Source of the DNA: Actinomycetes bacterium
GTDB lineage: Bacteria; Actinomycetota; Thermoleophilia; Solirubrobacterales; 70-9
Direction: 5' to 3'
Assembly (NCBI GenBank): GCA_023434465.1
Contig: JAEYSQ010000079.1
Span: 1 to 13,579, forward strand
Length of the DNA: 13,579 bases
Shown: positions 6,598-13,579 of the stretch, piece by piece
Layout of the letters: each line of letters begins with the position of its first letter
Position numbering within the stretch: the first letter of the stretch is position 1
Made by a program: the position numbers and the translations under genes
Notes under the pieces: generated by a model
What the model was told of the DNA's origin: nothing
The model's input: only the letters and a program-made list of their open reading frames with translations
Databases searched by the model: none

Positions 6598-7802
6598 TGA
6601 CCGCCGCTTCGATCCTTCATGCCGATCTCGATGCGTTCTATGCGTCGGTCGAGCAGCGCGATGACCCCAACCTGCGCGGGCGACCGGTGATCGTCGGCAC
6701 CGGCGTCGTGCTGGCGGCAAGTTACGAAGCCAAGGCCCGCGGCATCTACACGACCATGAACGGGCGGGACGCCCGCCGGGTCTGCCCCGACGCGGCCGTC
6801 GTCCCGCCCCGGATGGAGGCCTACTCGGAGGCCAGCAAGGCGGTCTACGAGATCTTCAACGACACCGCCCCGGTGGTCGAGGGAATCTCGATCGACGAAG
6901 CGTTTCTCGAGGTTGGCGGCATGGAACACATTTCCGGGACTCCTGAGCAAATTGCCGCGAAGCTCCGAAGCCGGGTCCTGGCAGAGGCAGGTCTGCCGAT
7001 TTCGGTCGGGGTCGCCCGGACCAAGTTCCTGGCCAAGGTGGCGAGCGGCGCCTCAAAACCCGACGGTCTGTTGGTCGTCGAGCCCGGTCAGGAAGCCGCC
7101 TTTCTACACCCCCTGCCGATCGAGGCCCTCTGGGGAGTCGGCAGGGTGACCACCGGCAAGCTCAACGGCCTGGGAATCCGCACGGTCGGGGATGTCGCCC
7201 GGACCAGCCGGGTCCGGCTGGCCGCCGCGATCGGGAATTCCGCCGCCGACCACCTGCTCGACCTGGCCCAGGGTCGGGATCCCCGCCAGGTCGCTCCTCG
7301 CGAGCGCCGCAAGTCGATCGGCGCCCAGAGCGCCTTCCGCCGCGGTTCGCGTGATGCGAATCAGGTCGATTCCCTGGCCGCCGCCCTGGTCGATCGCACC
7401 GCCCGCCGGCTCCGCGCCGCCGGGCGGGCCTGCCGTACCGTTTCCGTGGGGCTCAGGTTTGGTGACTTTTCCCGGGCGACCCGGGCCCGGACCCTCTCCT
7501 TCCCGACCGATGACACCGAGACCATCCGGTCCGCCGTGCGCGACCTCTTCGAGGCGTCCCGCGAGGAGATCGAGGAGAAGGAACTGACCCTGATCGGGAT
7601 CTCGCTCGGCAATCTCGAACAGGCCGACACGGTGCAGATGGAACTACCCCTGGAGCGGGCTTCGGGGCGTCCGGATCACGACCGTGCCGCGCTCGATCAG
7701 GCGGTCGACGACGTCCGTTCGAAATTCGGCGAAGGGGTGATCAAGCGGGCTTCGATGATCGACGCCGATCAGGGCGTCCCGGTTCCGACCCTGGAGGACT
7801 GA
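6597..7802 (+). CDS. dinB: DNA polymerase IV (Y family, DinB)
   Basis: A 401-residue error-prone translesion polymerase. Catalytic acids are Asp10 in HADLDAFYASVE and Asp100-Glu101 in GISIDEAFLEV; the steric gate that excludes ribonucleotides is Tyr15. Further marks are the finger motif SYEAKARGI (42-50), the SVGVARTKFLAKVAS segment of the palm, the helix-hairpin-helix thumb PIEALWGVGRVTTGKLNGLG (174-193), a little finger (about 238-342), a beta-clamp motif QMELPL (347-352), and an actinobacteria-style tail LDQAVDDVRSKFGEGVIKRASMI. The frame is open back to 6414, but GTG 6597 gives the normal family start; the extra 61 residues would overlap the divergent signal-peptide gene and look non-coding. 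No ribosome site precedes GTG, and the LexA box overlaps it, so a leaderless or near-leaderless message is likely. SOS-induced mutagenesis is the expected role. Confidence 0.95.
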   Translation: MTAASILHADLDAFYASVEQRDDPNLRGRPVIVGTGVVLAASYEAKARGIYTTMNGRDARRVCPDAAVVPPRMEAYSEASKAVYEIFNDTAPVVEGISIDEAFLEVGGMEHISGTPEQIAAKLRSRVLAEAGLPISVGVARTKFLAKVASGASKPDGLLVVEPGQEAAFLHPLPIEALWGVGRVTTGKLNGLGIRTVGDVARTSRVRLAAAIGNSAADHLLDLAQGRDPRQVAPRERRKSIGAQSAFRRGSRDANQVDSLAAALVDRTARRLRAAGRACRTVSVGLRFGDFSRATRARTLSFPTDDTETIRSAVRDLFEASREEIEEKELTLIGISLGNLEQADTVQMELPLERASGRPDHDRAALDQAVDDVRSKFGEGVIKRASMIDADQGVPVPTLED

Positions 7803-10800
7803 TCAGGGCCGGAGGCGGGTCCTGACCCGCATCGCCTTGCGGTTGCCAGCCCGGTCCACCGCGGCCGCGATGTAGACCACGCGGGCGCCGCGGCGAACGC
7901 GCTTCAGATTGCAGCGGAGCACACCGGAGGTCCGGTCGCGGGCCACGCACCTCGCCCGGCGGACCCGCGGATAGACCGCACCCCGGCGCACACCGCGGAT
8001 CCTCACGACCGGACGGGTCCGGTCGATGTTGATGCCGCGGACCCTGACGCTTGCCCGACCGCCATCGAAAGCGACGATCGAGTTCCTGATCTGCTGGCCA
8101 CGCCCGTCCCGGGCCAGGCGTCTCGGGTAGGGGCAATCTTCGGTCAGGTCGGAGCCCCGGGTTGCACACTGGAACACCACGGTCACCGGCTTCCGGTACC
8201 AACCGAACCGGTTCTTCTTTCCCTTGCTTCGGAGCTTCGCGGTCAGCCGCGGATCAGACCGCTGGAGATGATCGCTCGACCGGTCGAAATCCGCGCTGCC
8301 GGAATAGGTCGCGTGAACCTGACGGGTTGCGCCGTGGGGGACGTCTTGCTGAAGGACCGCGACACCGTTCTCGACCGGAGCCGTGCCGGCCTCCCGGCCG
8401 TCGATCTCGAAGGTCACGCTGCCCGTGATTTCAGGCAGGTCGCCGCCGACCGCGTCGACCCGGGCAGTCAGGGTTCCGGGGGGGTTGAACAGGTTGGTGG
8501 TCGTCGCCGCGCCCCGCAGCGACATGGCCTGGGCTTTGTTGCCGACCTCGTTGTGAAAGTGGACCATCAGCAGCCCCCGGCCGGCATCATCGGCGTAGGA
8601 AGCGACGTTCCGGGTGACCGTGAGTTCCTTGCCGGGCTGGTCCGAGACCAGCGGACGGTTTCCATCTTCGTCGGCTACGACGATCCCCGGCTCGTAAAGA
8701 TTCGCACTCAGCGGGTCGTCCAGATCGCCCGACTCCGGGTCAACGCCGATCATGTCGATCGCCTGAGCGGAGCTGTAACTGTAGGTCTCGATTCCGTACG
8801 AAATACGCGGGTTCTCCGCGTCCACCCCGTACTCCTCCAGCGCCGCTAGCGGTACCGGCAACACGATCACGTCACTGTCATAGAGCGCGGTGTCGATGTC
8901 GCCGAAGCGCCCGTTGACCGGTGAGGCGGCCAGCACCCTTTGACCCGCGGGCCTGGATGGGTCAACCAGCAGGCTGACAAAGACGTCATCCCCCTCAAGC
9001 CGCGAGTTGTAGACGAAGAGTTCCGGTGTGCCGTCGCGGTCGACATCGAGGTCGAGCTGGATGAATGCCTTGTCGGATGGGATCGTCCAGGGAGCGTGGA
9101 CCGCGACCGCAAAGAACGCACGGGTGGCATTCGCGGTGTAGCCGACCGCCTTCACGTCTGCGTACTTTTCTTCCGGCAACCTCCAGCAGCTGGTCTCGAT
9201 CCCTTCGCCGCATTCGGGTGACTGGCCGCTGCTCGCCTGGAGTTCGAACCCGGCGGCGATCGATTCGATTTCGTTTGCGTCGACTCCGTCGCCGAAGCCG
9301 TTATCTCCCTCCTCGGTGCCCGTTCCCTCGCCCTCCAGCTCGAAGCTGGCAACCTGGACCGGCTCGTCGGCGGTCGCCGCCGTCCGGTGGATCTCGAGTG
9401 ATGCCGGTTGCAGCATGTCGGAGGCCGGCCGCGGCGAGGAGTAGACCGGAACCCGCAACTCGGTTCCGGCCCCGGTTGGTTTCAGCAGCAGCCGACCGAA
9501 GGCCTCGGCCAGGGTTTCCCGTGGAAAGCTGGATGTACCTTCCCGGCCGAGCGTCGGGTCGACAGCCTTGGTCAGCTGCGAAGGATCTTCGACCTCGAAA
9601 CTGACCGTAACCGTCGCGGTCCCGTCCGGACCCACGGTCACCTGGGAAGGTGATGCGCTGAACTTTGCACCCGGAATCTCGTTGATCGGGTCGTACTCGA
9701 CGTCATAGGTCACCGACGCCTCGGACTTGTTCTCGACCGTGACTTCCCGGTTAAGGGTCACTTCGCCGGTCGCTTCCACCGGTCCGAACGAAACGCTGAC
9801 CGCGCCCCCCTCGGCGTCGTAGGCGAGCACCTCGTTACCGGTCGCGAGCTCGGCGTCAATTCGGCCAGCGCCCACCCGGGGCGGACCGTAGGTACCGCTT
9901 CCCGGGTCGGCCGAGCCGTTGACGAAAAGGTCATGCGCGGCGGTATTCATGATGCCGGCCTTGACCTGAACCGGGGTCCAGCCGGGGTTCGTCTGCCGGA
10001 CCAGCGCCGCCAGACCAGCCACCATCGGCGAGGCCATCGAAGTCCCCGAGAAGCTGGTTCCCTCGTGTCCGGCGCCAACCGCCACCGAAAGCACCGAGCT
10101 GCCGACCGCGGTCACGTCCGGCTTCACGTTGCCGGTCGCGTGAATTCCGCGTGATGTGAACGACGAGGCCTTGTCCTCGTCTTCCGGCACGTTCCTCGTG
10201 ATCGCGTTGACCCTGGTGCCGTCCACCTCCACCGTCACCTCGGGGAAGATTTCCAGCGCGTCGCGGATCGCGTCGGCACCCGACTTGACCATCAGTACAC
10301 CGGGAATCACGTCGTCGCCGTTTATCCCGGCCGCGAAATCCTCGGAGTCGCTGCCGAAGATGAAGCCGCCCGCCCCCGCCGCGGCGAGATTGTCGCCCCG
10401 GACGATCGAGCCGCATTCGGGAGCGGCGTCGTTCCATTTGACGATCACGATCTCGCCGGAGAACTCGGTTCCTTCGAACGGTTCGCAGGCAGTTTCGTTT
10501 TCGGCCGGGGCGGCGATCACCGTTCCGCTCAGGTCGGGACCGTTCCTCCAGTCGTAGCGGCCCGAACGGGTGACGCCGTAGAGCTCCTCGCTGCCGTCGA
10601 TCGTTACTTCTGCTCCGTCGATCTTCGACACTGCGTCGACCGAGCTGGCCACGCTGAGCACGCGCGATGCGTCGCCGGGCGAGCCGGTGATGTCGGTCAC
10701 ATCGCCGGCGTTGCCTGCCGACGCCACCACGCTGACACCCATCGAGACCGCAGCGTTAGCAGCGACCGAGTCGCCGTCCTGAACCGAACCGAAATCGGAA

Positions 10801-11807
10801 CCTAGCGACAGATTGATCACGTCGACCCGATCACTCGGGTCGCCGTCTCCGTCCGGGTCGACGGCGCGATCGATCGCCTCGGTCACCACGCTGGTGCTCC
10901 CTGCGCAGCCGAAAACCTTGATCGCGAAGATCTTCGACTCCGGAGCCATGCCGGGGCCGATCTTCATCCCCGCGAAGTCCATGCTGCCGTCGTAAGTTCC
11001 TTCGTAAGTCGAACCGTCGGCGTTCACCCCGTAACCGGCGGCTGATCCAGCCACATGCGAACCGTGGCCTCCGCAGTCGAGCGGATTCGGATCCGGTTTC
11101 GGGTCCGGATAAGTGGTCTCGGGGTCGGCGTCGGGGTCCGGGTTATACCCGTCACCGACCAGGTCGATGCCGACTCCGTCGGTGAACTTGTCGTTATCGA
11201 TCTGGTCCGCCTGGACGGGCTGGTCTGCTTCGTCATGAGCGGTGTCATAAGCCTCGACCGTACCCGTGCCGCCGAAATCTGCATGGGTGTAATCAACACC
11301 GGAGTCGATCACCGCGATGGTCTGGCCCTCGCCGCGTAACCCCGCCACTCCCTGCCAGGCGGGCGGAGCCGACTGCAGGGGAACCGCGGAGGAGTTGTCT
11401 CGCCTCTTGGGGGCGACCGGATACACGGCGGTAACGCCGGGAATCGCCTCCAGCGCATCCTTGTCGTCAGGTGAAGCGCTCACTCCCAACCCGGCCAGCA
11501 CGGCGTGGGTCCGGTAGATCACTTCGGAGTCGGCCGGTAGCTGCCCGATCACCTCGGTCTGAGCGCCGGCGACCTCCGCTTTCTGCTGGCGGGCCGAGGT
11601 TCTTGCGGTCCGCAGGCCGTCGTCACGGTTTTGCCGGAAGACTCGCAAGGTCGAGGGCTCGTCAAGCTTGAGCAGGTAAGTCTGTGGCAGGTCGCGATCG
11701 AGCGTGACCCGGGCAGCCGAAGCACCCTGACCACCGGTCAGCGCCAGCGTCCCCAGCAATGCGGTTCCCGCTACGAGCACGCGTGCTCCCCACCTGCTGT
11801 TCTTCAA
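7803..11807 (-). CDS. secreted multidomain subtilase (S8 peptidase, Vpr-like layout)
   Basis: A 1334-residue exported serine protease. A signal peptide (1-32, core VLVAGTALLGTLAL, cut near ASA-A) precedes an I9-type propeptide (about 42-133). The S8 domain has Asp168 (VIDSG), His248 (GGHGSHVAG), oxyanion Asn366 (SAGN) and Ser590 (GTSMASP). A PA domain is inserted at about 433-535. Between Asp168 and His248 lies an 80-residue segment with an Asp/Pro-rich run (222-242), longer than in subtilisin. Downstream are an Fn3-like beta-sandwich (about 665-740), a region with a calcium-loop-like DVDRDGTPE (921-929), an Ig-like domain (about 1108-1180) and a very basic Ig-like end (25 Lys/Arg against 3 acids in 1261-1334). 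TTG 11807 with AGGGG nine bases upstream keeps the basic signal start; GTG at residue 10, with GGGGAG before it, is the alternative. Substrate unknown; extracellular protein degradation or maturation is expected. Confidence 0.93.
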   Translation of the reverse strand: MKNSRWGARVLVAGTALLGTLALTGGQGASAARVTLDRDLPQTYLLKLDEPSTLRVFRQNRDDGLRTARTSARQQKAEVAGAQTEVIGQLPADSEVIYRTHAVLAGLGVSASPDDKDALEAIPGVTAVYPVAPKRRDNSSAVPLQSAPPAWQGVAGLRGEGQTIAVIDSGVDYTHADFGGTGTVEAYDTAHDEADQPVQADQIDNDKFTDGVGIDLVGDGYNPDPDADPETTYPDPKPDPNPLDCGGHGSHVAGSAAGYGVNADGSTYEGTYDGSMDFAGMKIGPGMAPESKIFAIKVFGCAGSTSVVTEAIDRAVDPDGDGDPSDRVDVINLSLGSDFGSVQDGDSVAANAAVSMGVSVVASAGNAGDVTDITGSPGDASRVLSVASSVDAVSKIDGAEVTIDGSEELYGVTRSGRYDWRNGPDLSGTVIAAPAENETACEPFEGTEFSGEIVIVKWNDAAPECGSIVRGDNLAAAGAGGFIFGSDSEDFAAGINGDDVIPGVLMVKSGADAIRDALEIFPEVTVEVDGTRVNAITRNVPEDEDKASSFTSRGIHATGNVKPDVTAVGSSVLSVAVGAGHEGTSFSGTSMASPMVAGLAALVRQTNPGWTPVQVKAGIMNTAAHDLFVNGSADPGSGTYGPPRVGAGRIDAELATGNEVLAYDAEGGAVSVSFGPVEATGEVTLNREVTVENKSEASVTYDVEYDPINEIPGAKFSASPSQVTVGPDGTATVTVSFEVEDPSQLTKAVDPTLGREGTSSFPRETLAEAFGRLLLKPTGAGTELRVPVYSSPRPASDMLQPASLEIHRTAATADEPVQVASFELEGEGTGTEEGDNGFGDGVDANEIESIAAGFELQASSGQSPECGEGIETSCWRLPEEKYADVKAVGYTANATRAFFAVAVHAPWTIPSDKAFIQLDLDVDRDGTPELFVYNSRLEGDDVFVSLLVDPSRPAGQRVLAASPVNGRFGDIDTALYDSDVIVLPVPLAALEEYGVDAENPRISYGIETYSYSSAQAIDMIGVDPESGDLDDPLSANLYEPGIVVADEDGNRPLVSDQPGKELTVTRNVASYADDAGRGLLMVHFHNEVGNKAQAMSLRGAATTTNLFNPPGTLTARVDAVGGDLPEITGSVTFEIDGREAGTAPVENGVAVLQQDVPHGATRQVHATYSGSADFDRSSDHLQRSDPRLTAKLRSKGKKNRFGWYRKPVTVVFQCATRGSDLTEDCPYPRRLARDGRGQQIRNSIVAFDGGRASVRVRGINIDRTRPVVRIRGVRRGAVYPRVRRARCVARDRTSGVLRCNLKRVRRGARVVYIAAAVDRAGNRKAMRVRTRLRP
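7815..7830 (+). terminator. possible dinB terminator hairpin
   Basis: GCGGGT-CCTG-ACCCGC is a perfect 6-bp stem with a 4-base loop, 12 bases past the dinB stop. It lacks a following T tract and lies inside the last codons of the subtilase gene, so it could also be a chance product of Arg/Pro codons. Confidence 0.25.
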
Positions 11808-11856
11808 CTGCCCAACCCCTTGTTCGATTTCCGGTGTCCGACCGACCGGATCTTCT

Positions 11857-11894
11857 GCCCCGGACCGATGTGAGTCTAAACCCCGGTCCGGGGC
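11857..11894. repeat. inverted repeat with 10-bp arms flanking a -10-like hexamer
   Basis: GCCCCGGACC (11857-11866) and GGTCCGGGGC (11885-11894) are perfect inverted copies separated by 18 bases. Both neighbouring genes point away, so this is not a terminator. The arms lie on either side of a minus-strand TAGACT, as would suit an operator, or the repeat could form a hairpin in DNA or in a longer leader of the subtilase message. Confidence 0.6.
11873..11878 (-). promoter_or_regulatory. candidate -10 element of the subtilase gene
   Basis: TAGACT on the minus strand matches the -10 consensus at 4 of 6 positions and lies in the loop of the inverted repeat. It would start a leader of about 60 bases before TTG 11807. 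No convincing -35 is seen at the right distance, so an activator or an alternative sigma factor may be involved. Confidence 0.3.
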
Positions 11895-12068
11895 GAAAGT
11901 GGCGGTTCAGCCGGGATTGCCCCAGGCGCCAACTCAACGCCGGAGTCTTGAGAACTTCGTGATCCGGTAATACATCTCGTCATCGGCGGCCATCGCGATG
12001 TAATCGACGGGGCGAGACCTTCACCACCTTCTGCTACGACCGACCTCCGGGATCGTCACAATCGCGGC

Positions 12069-13052
12069 ATGCCTTACCTCCACCGGTGGAGCCCCGCCCT
12101 GCGCCAGCGACTCCCCTTCGTCAAGCTCGGTGAAGGGCCGACCCCGGTCCGTCCGCTTCCGGGCCTCGGAAGCGGGAAGGCCGAGATATGGCTGAAGGAC
12201 GAAGGCGGCTTCGGCGAAGGCGGCTGGGGCGGCAACAAGGTCCGCAAGCTCGAGTGGCTTCTGCCCGATGTAGAGCGCCGGGGCAGAAAGACGATCCTCA
12301 CCTTCGGCGGGCTGGGAACCAACTGGGGGCTGGCAACCGCTCTCTACGCCCGGGAGCAGGGCATAGAAACGGCACTTGCCCTGATCGACCAGCCTCTCGA
12401 CGATCACGTCGAAGCGCAGCTGGAGAGGCTGCGTGCCTCCGGCGCCAGCATTCACTTCACTCGGACAAAGAACCGGACCGTCGCCCTCGCGCCCTGGCTT
12501 GTCGGCCGCCACATGAGCGGCCTCAAACCGCCTTACATCCTGCCCTCGGGTGGTTCCTCCCCGCTCGGAGCGCTCGGCTACGTCGAGGTGGCCTTCGAGA
12601 TCGCCGACCAGGTCCGCTCCGGTGAGTTGCCCGAGCCGGGCTGGATCGTGGTCCCGACCGGCTCCGGCGGCACCGCGGCCGGCCTCGCCCTCGGACTTTC
12701 CCTGGCCGGGCTCGAGACCGGGGTGCTCGGAGTGATCGTGAGCGAACACCTCAAGCTCGACGGGCCCGCGATCCGCAAGCTGGCCGAGAGGAGCGCCGCC
12801 CTGCTCCGCAAGCGCGGGGCCGATTTCCCCGAACCGGAACTGAGGCACGAAATGACGATCGAGTGGCTGGGCGAGACCTATGGCGCCCCCACTCCCGAGT
12901 CGGAAAAGGCGATCGAGCTGACCCGGAGTGCCGGCCTGGAGTTGGACCCGGTCTACACGGCGAAGGCGATGGCAGCTCTGCTGGCCAGGGAGAAGGCCGG
13001 TGGTTTCGGCGAGAAACCCGTCCTCTTCATCAACACCAATGGTCCTCGCTAG
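12069..13052 (+). CDS. PLP-dependent enzyme of the ACC deaminase/D-cysteine desulfhydrase family
   Basis: A 327-residue fold-type II PLP enzyme, probably cytoplasmic. The cofactor lysine is Lys57 in GGNKVRKLEW, preceded by the typical substrate entry GEGPTPVRPLPGL. ILPSGGSSPLGALGYVE (157-173) and the phosphate loop PTGSGGTAAG (196-205) fit the family, as does the length (usually 320-340). One difference matters: after the first helix the family normally has GG-x-QSNH-x-R, where the Ser/Asn pair contacts substrate, while here the segment reads FGGLGTNWGLA (79-89). The Ser and His are therefore Thr84 and Trp86. ACC deaminase or D-cysteine desulfhydrase activity should not be assumed; another amino-acid lyase or racemase reaction is possible. 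There is no ribosome site before ATG, so translation may be leaderless. It converges on nucS with 17 bases between stops. Confidence 0.85.
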   Translation: MPYLHRWSPALRQRLPFVKLGEGPTPVRPLPGLGSGKAEIWLKDEGGFGEGGWGGNKVRKLEWLLPDVERRGRKTILTFGGLGTNWGLATALYAREQGIETALALIDQPLDDHVEAQLERLRASGASIHFTRTKNRTVALAPWLVGRHMSGLKPPYILPSGGSSPLGALGYVEVAFEIADQVRSGELPEPGWIVVPTGSGGTAAGLALGLSLAGLETGVLGVIVSEHLKLDGPAIRKLAERSAALLRKRGADFPEPELRHEMTIEWLGETYGAPTPESEKAIELTRSAGLELDPVYTAKAMAALLAREKAGGFGEKPVLFINTNGPR

Positions 13053-13069
13053 CCCGGCTCCGTTGGTCG

Positions 13070-13579
13070 CTAGCCGAAGAGGGTGAGGTCCGGTTCGCGC
13101 TCTCCGCGGAGCACCGCGAGGTCGACCTCGACGCAGGCTATCTCCCGGCCCTCGGCCAGCGTTCGGGCCTGAGGTTTGATCGACTGGGCGGCGAGCACAC
13201 CGCGGCAGTCGGCCATCGAAGGTTCGCGGTGGATCCGCTCGAGATAGCGGGTGATCTGCTCGACCGCCTCGATCGTCCCGACCCGCTTGATCTCGACCGC
13301 GACCCAGTTGTCTTCCGCGTCCCGGCACATCAGGTCGACCGGCCCGATGTCGGTCGCCCACTCGCGGCGGACGAGCCGGAGGCCTTCGCCGCACCAGTGC
13401 GGCTGTTCGGCCAGCAGTTCCTGCAGGTGCGCTTCGACTCCGTCCCGTTCGAGGGCGGCGGCTTCACCCATGTCGTGGGTGACGTCGGAAACCACTTCCG
13501 TGATCCGGATCTCGACCCGGTCCTCGGTCGCGCCGGCCCGTTTGGTCCCGACGATCATCCGGGGCTCGTCCCCGGTCGC
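13070..13579 (-). CDS. nucS: endonuclease NucS/EndoMS, C-terminal part (cut by window edge)
   Basis: About 170 residues of the mismatch-specific endonuclease that replaces MutS/MutL in many actinobacteria; it cleaves both strands around G-T, G-G and T-T mismatches. The nuclease core is visible: DGVEAHLQELLAEQP, then LVRREWATDIGPVDLMCRD carrying the Asp, VAVEIKR carrying the Glu-x-Lys pair, GTIEAVEQITRYLE, and QIKPQARTLA in the form QSIKPQARTLA. The C-terminal LTLFG fits the short clamp-binding tail described for actinobacterial EndoMS. The reading frame is open through the right edge (seven codons upstream of an internal ATG at 13558), and the full protein is normally about 220-230 residues, so the N-terminal DNA-binding and dimer domain lies outside. 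The internal ATG is not the real start. Confidence 0.93.
   Translation of the reverse strand, partial: ATGDEPRMIVGTKRAGATEDRVEIRITEVVSDVTHDMGEAAALERDGVEAHLQELLAEQPHWCGEGLRLVRREWATDIGPVDLMCRDAEDNWVAVEIKRVGTIEAVEQITRYLERIHREPSMADCRGVLAAQSIKPQARTLAEGREIACVEVDLAVLRGEREPDLTLFG

Larger units (their letters stand above)
11808..12068. other. divergent intergenic control region
   Basis: This 261-base gap separates the subtilase start (-) from the PLP enzyme start (+) and is the longest non-coding stretch here. Its left half holds the inverted repeat and -10 candidate described separately. Its right half contains a 19-codon minus-strand ORF from ATG 11993 to the stop at 11934, with no ribosome site, which I do not call as a gene. 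For the rightward gene the only promoter hint is CACAAT at 12057-12062, six bases before ATG 12069, which would suit a leaderless message; no clear -35 accompanies it. Confidence 0.6.

Noticed and set aside
11934..11993. 19-residue minus-strand ORF (begins MAADDEMYYR) in the divergent gap.
   Set aside because: No ribosome site, very short, and no recognisable family; it might be a gene remnant but cannot be supported.
12021..13394. 457-codon minus-strand ORF opposite the PLP enzyme and nucS.
   Set aside because: Arg/Gly/Pro-rich low-complexity translation across two well-identified genes; a shadow of GC-rich codons.
13559..13575. CCGGGG-CTCGT-CCCCGG hairpin near the right edge.
   Set aside because: It lies within nucS coding sequence and short GC palindromes are expected at this base composition.

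Overview
The window is dense, GC-rich bacterial chromosome. Hand-counted GC is 73% at 181-240, and there is frequent GTG and TTG initiation. A NucS/EndoMS mismatch endonuclease (known from actinobacteria and archaea), a Gram-positive/actinobacterial-type LexA box and an SGNH hydrolase tail of a type I associate with actinobacteria all point to an actinobacterium. A deep lineage such as Thermoleophilia/Solirubrobacterales is possible, but I hold that only as a weak inference. I see no rRNA, tRNA, CRISPR array, transposon, prophage or plasmid feature. No stretch over 300 bases lacks a gene; the longest gap is 11808-12068.

Left part (1-2606): an alpha/beta hydrolase (+) converges on a small unknown gene (-) of much lower GC (about 50% over 180 hand-counted bases). 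Head-to-head with that gene, only a few bases away, starts a two-gene + strand unit. Its first gene looks like a TetR ligand-binding domain with no DNA-binding part. It overlaps by 4 bases (GTGA) an amidohydrolase-fold protein whose usual metal-binding motifs are altered.

Middle part (2590-6597): a compact three-gene - strand operon encodes a secreted six-cysteine protein of unknown function, a type I sulfatase with a formylglycine cysteine motif, and a GDSL/SGNH esterase. A sigma70-like promoter and a 12-bp palindrome over its presumed start site lie in the divergent region it shares with dinB.

Right part (6597-13579): dinB (DNA polymerase IV) has a near-perfect LexA box directly against its GTG start, so it is probably an SOS gene. 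It converges on a 1334-residue secreted subtilase (signal peptide, I9 propeptide, S8 domain with PA insert, beta-sandwich domains, strongly basic tail); the two stop codons together form TGATCA. Behind a divergent control region holding a 10-bp-arm inverted repeat comes a PLP enzyme of the ACC deaminase/D-cysteine desulfhydrase fold lacking the family's QSNH motif. Last is the C-terminal part of nucS, cut by the window edge.

Two themes stand out: replication fidelity and repair (dinB and nucS, both with clamp-binding-like motifs) and hydrolytic or secreted functions (sulfatase, SGNH hydrolase, subtilase, alpha/beta hydrolase). I did not find a clear new multi-gene defence or mobile system. 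The best leads are the HTH-less TetR-like/amidohydrolase pair, the secreted protein-sulfatase-esterase operon, and the palindromes at the two divergent promoter regions.
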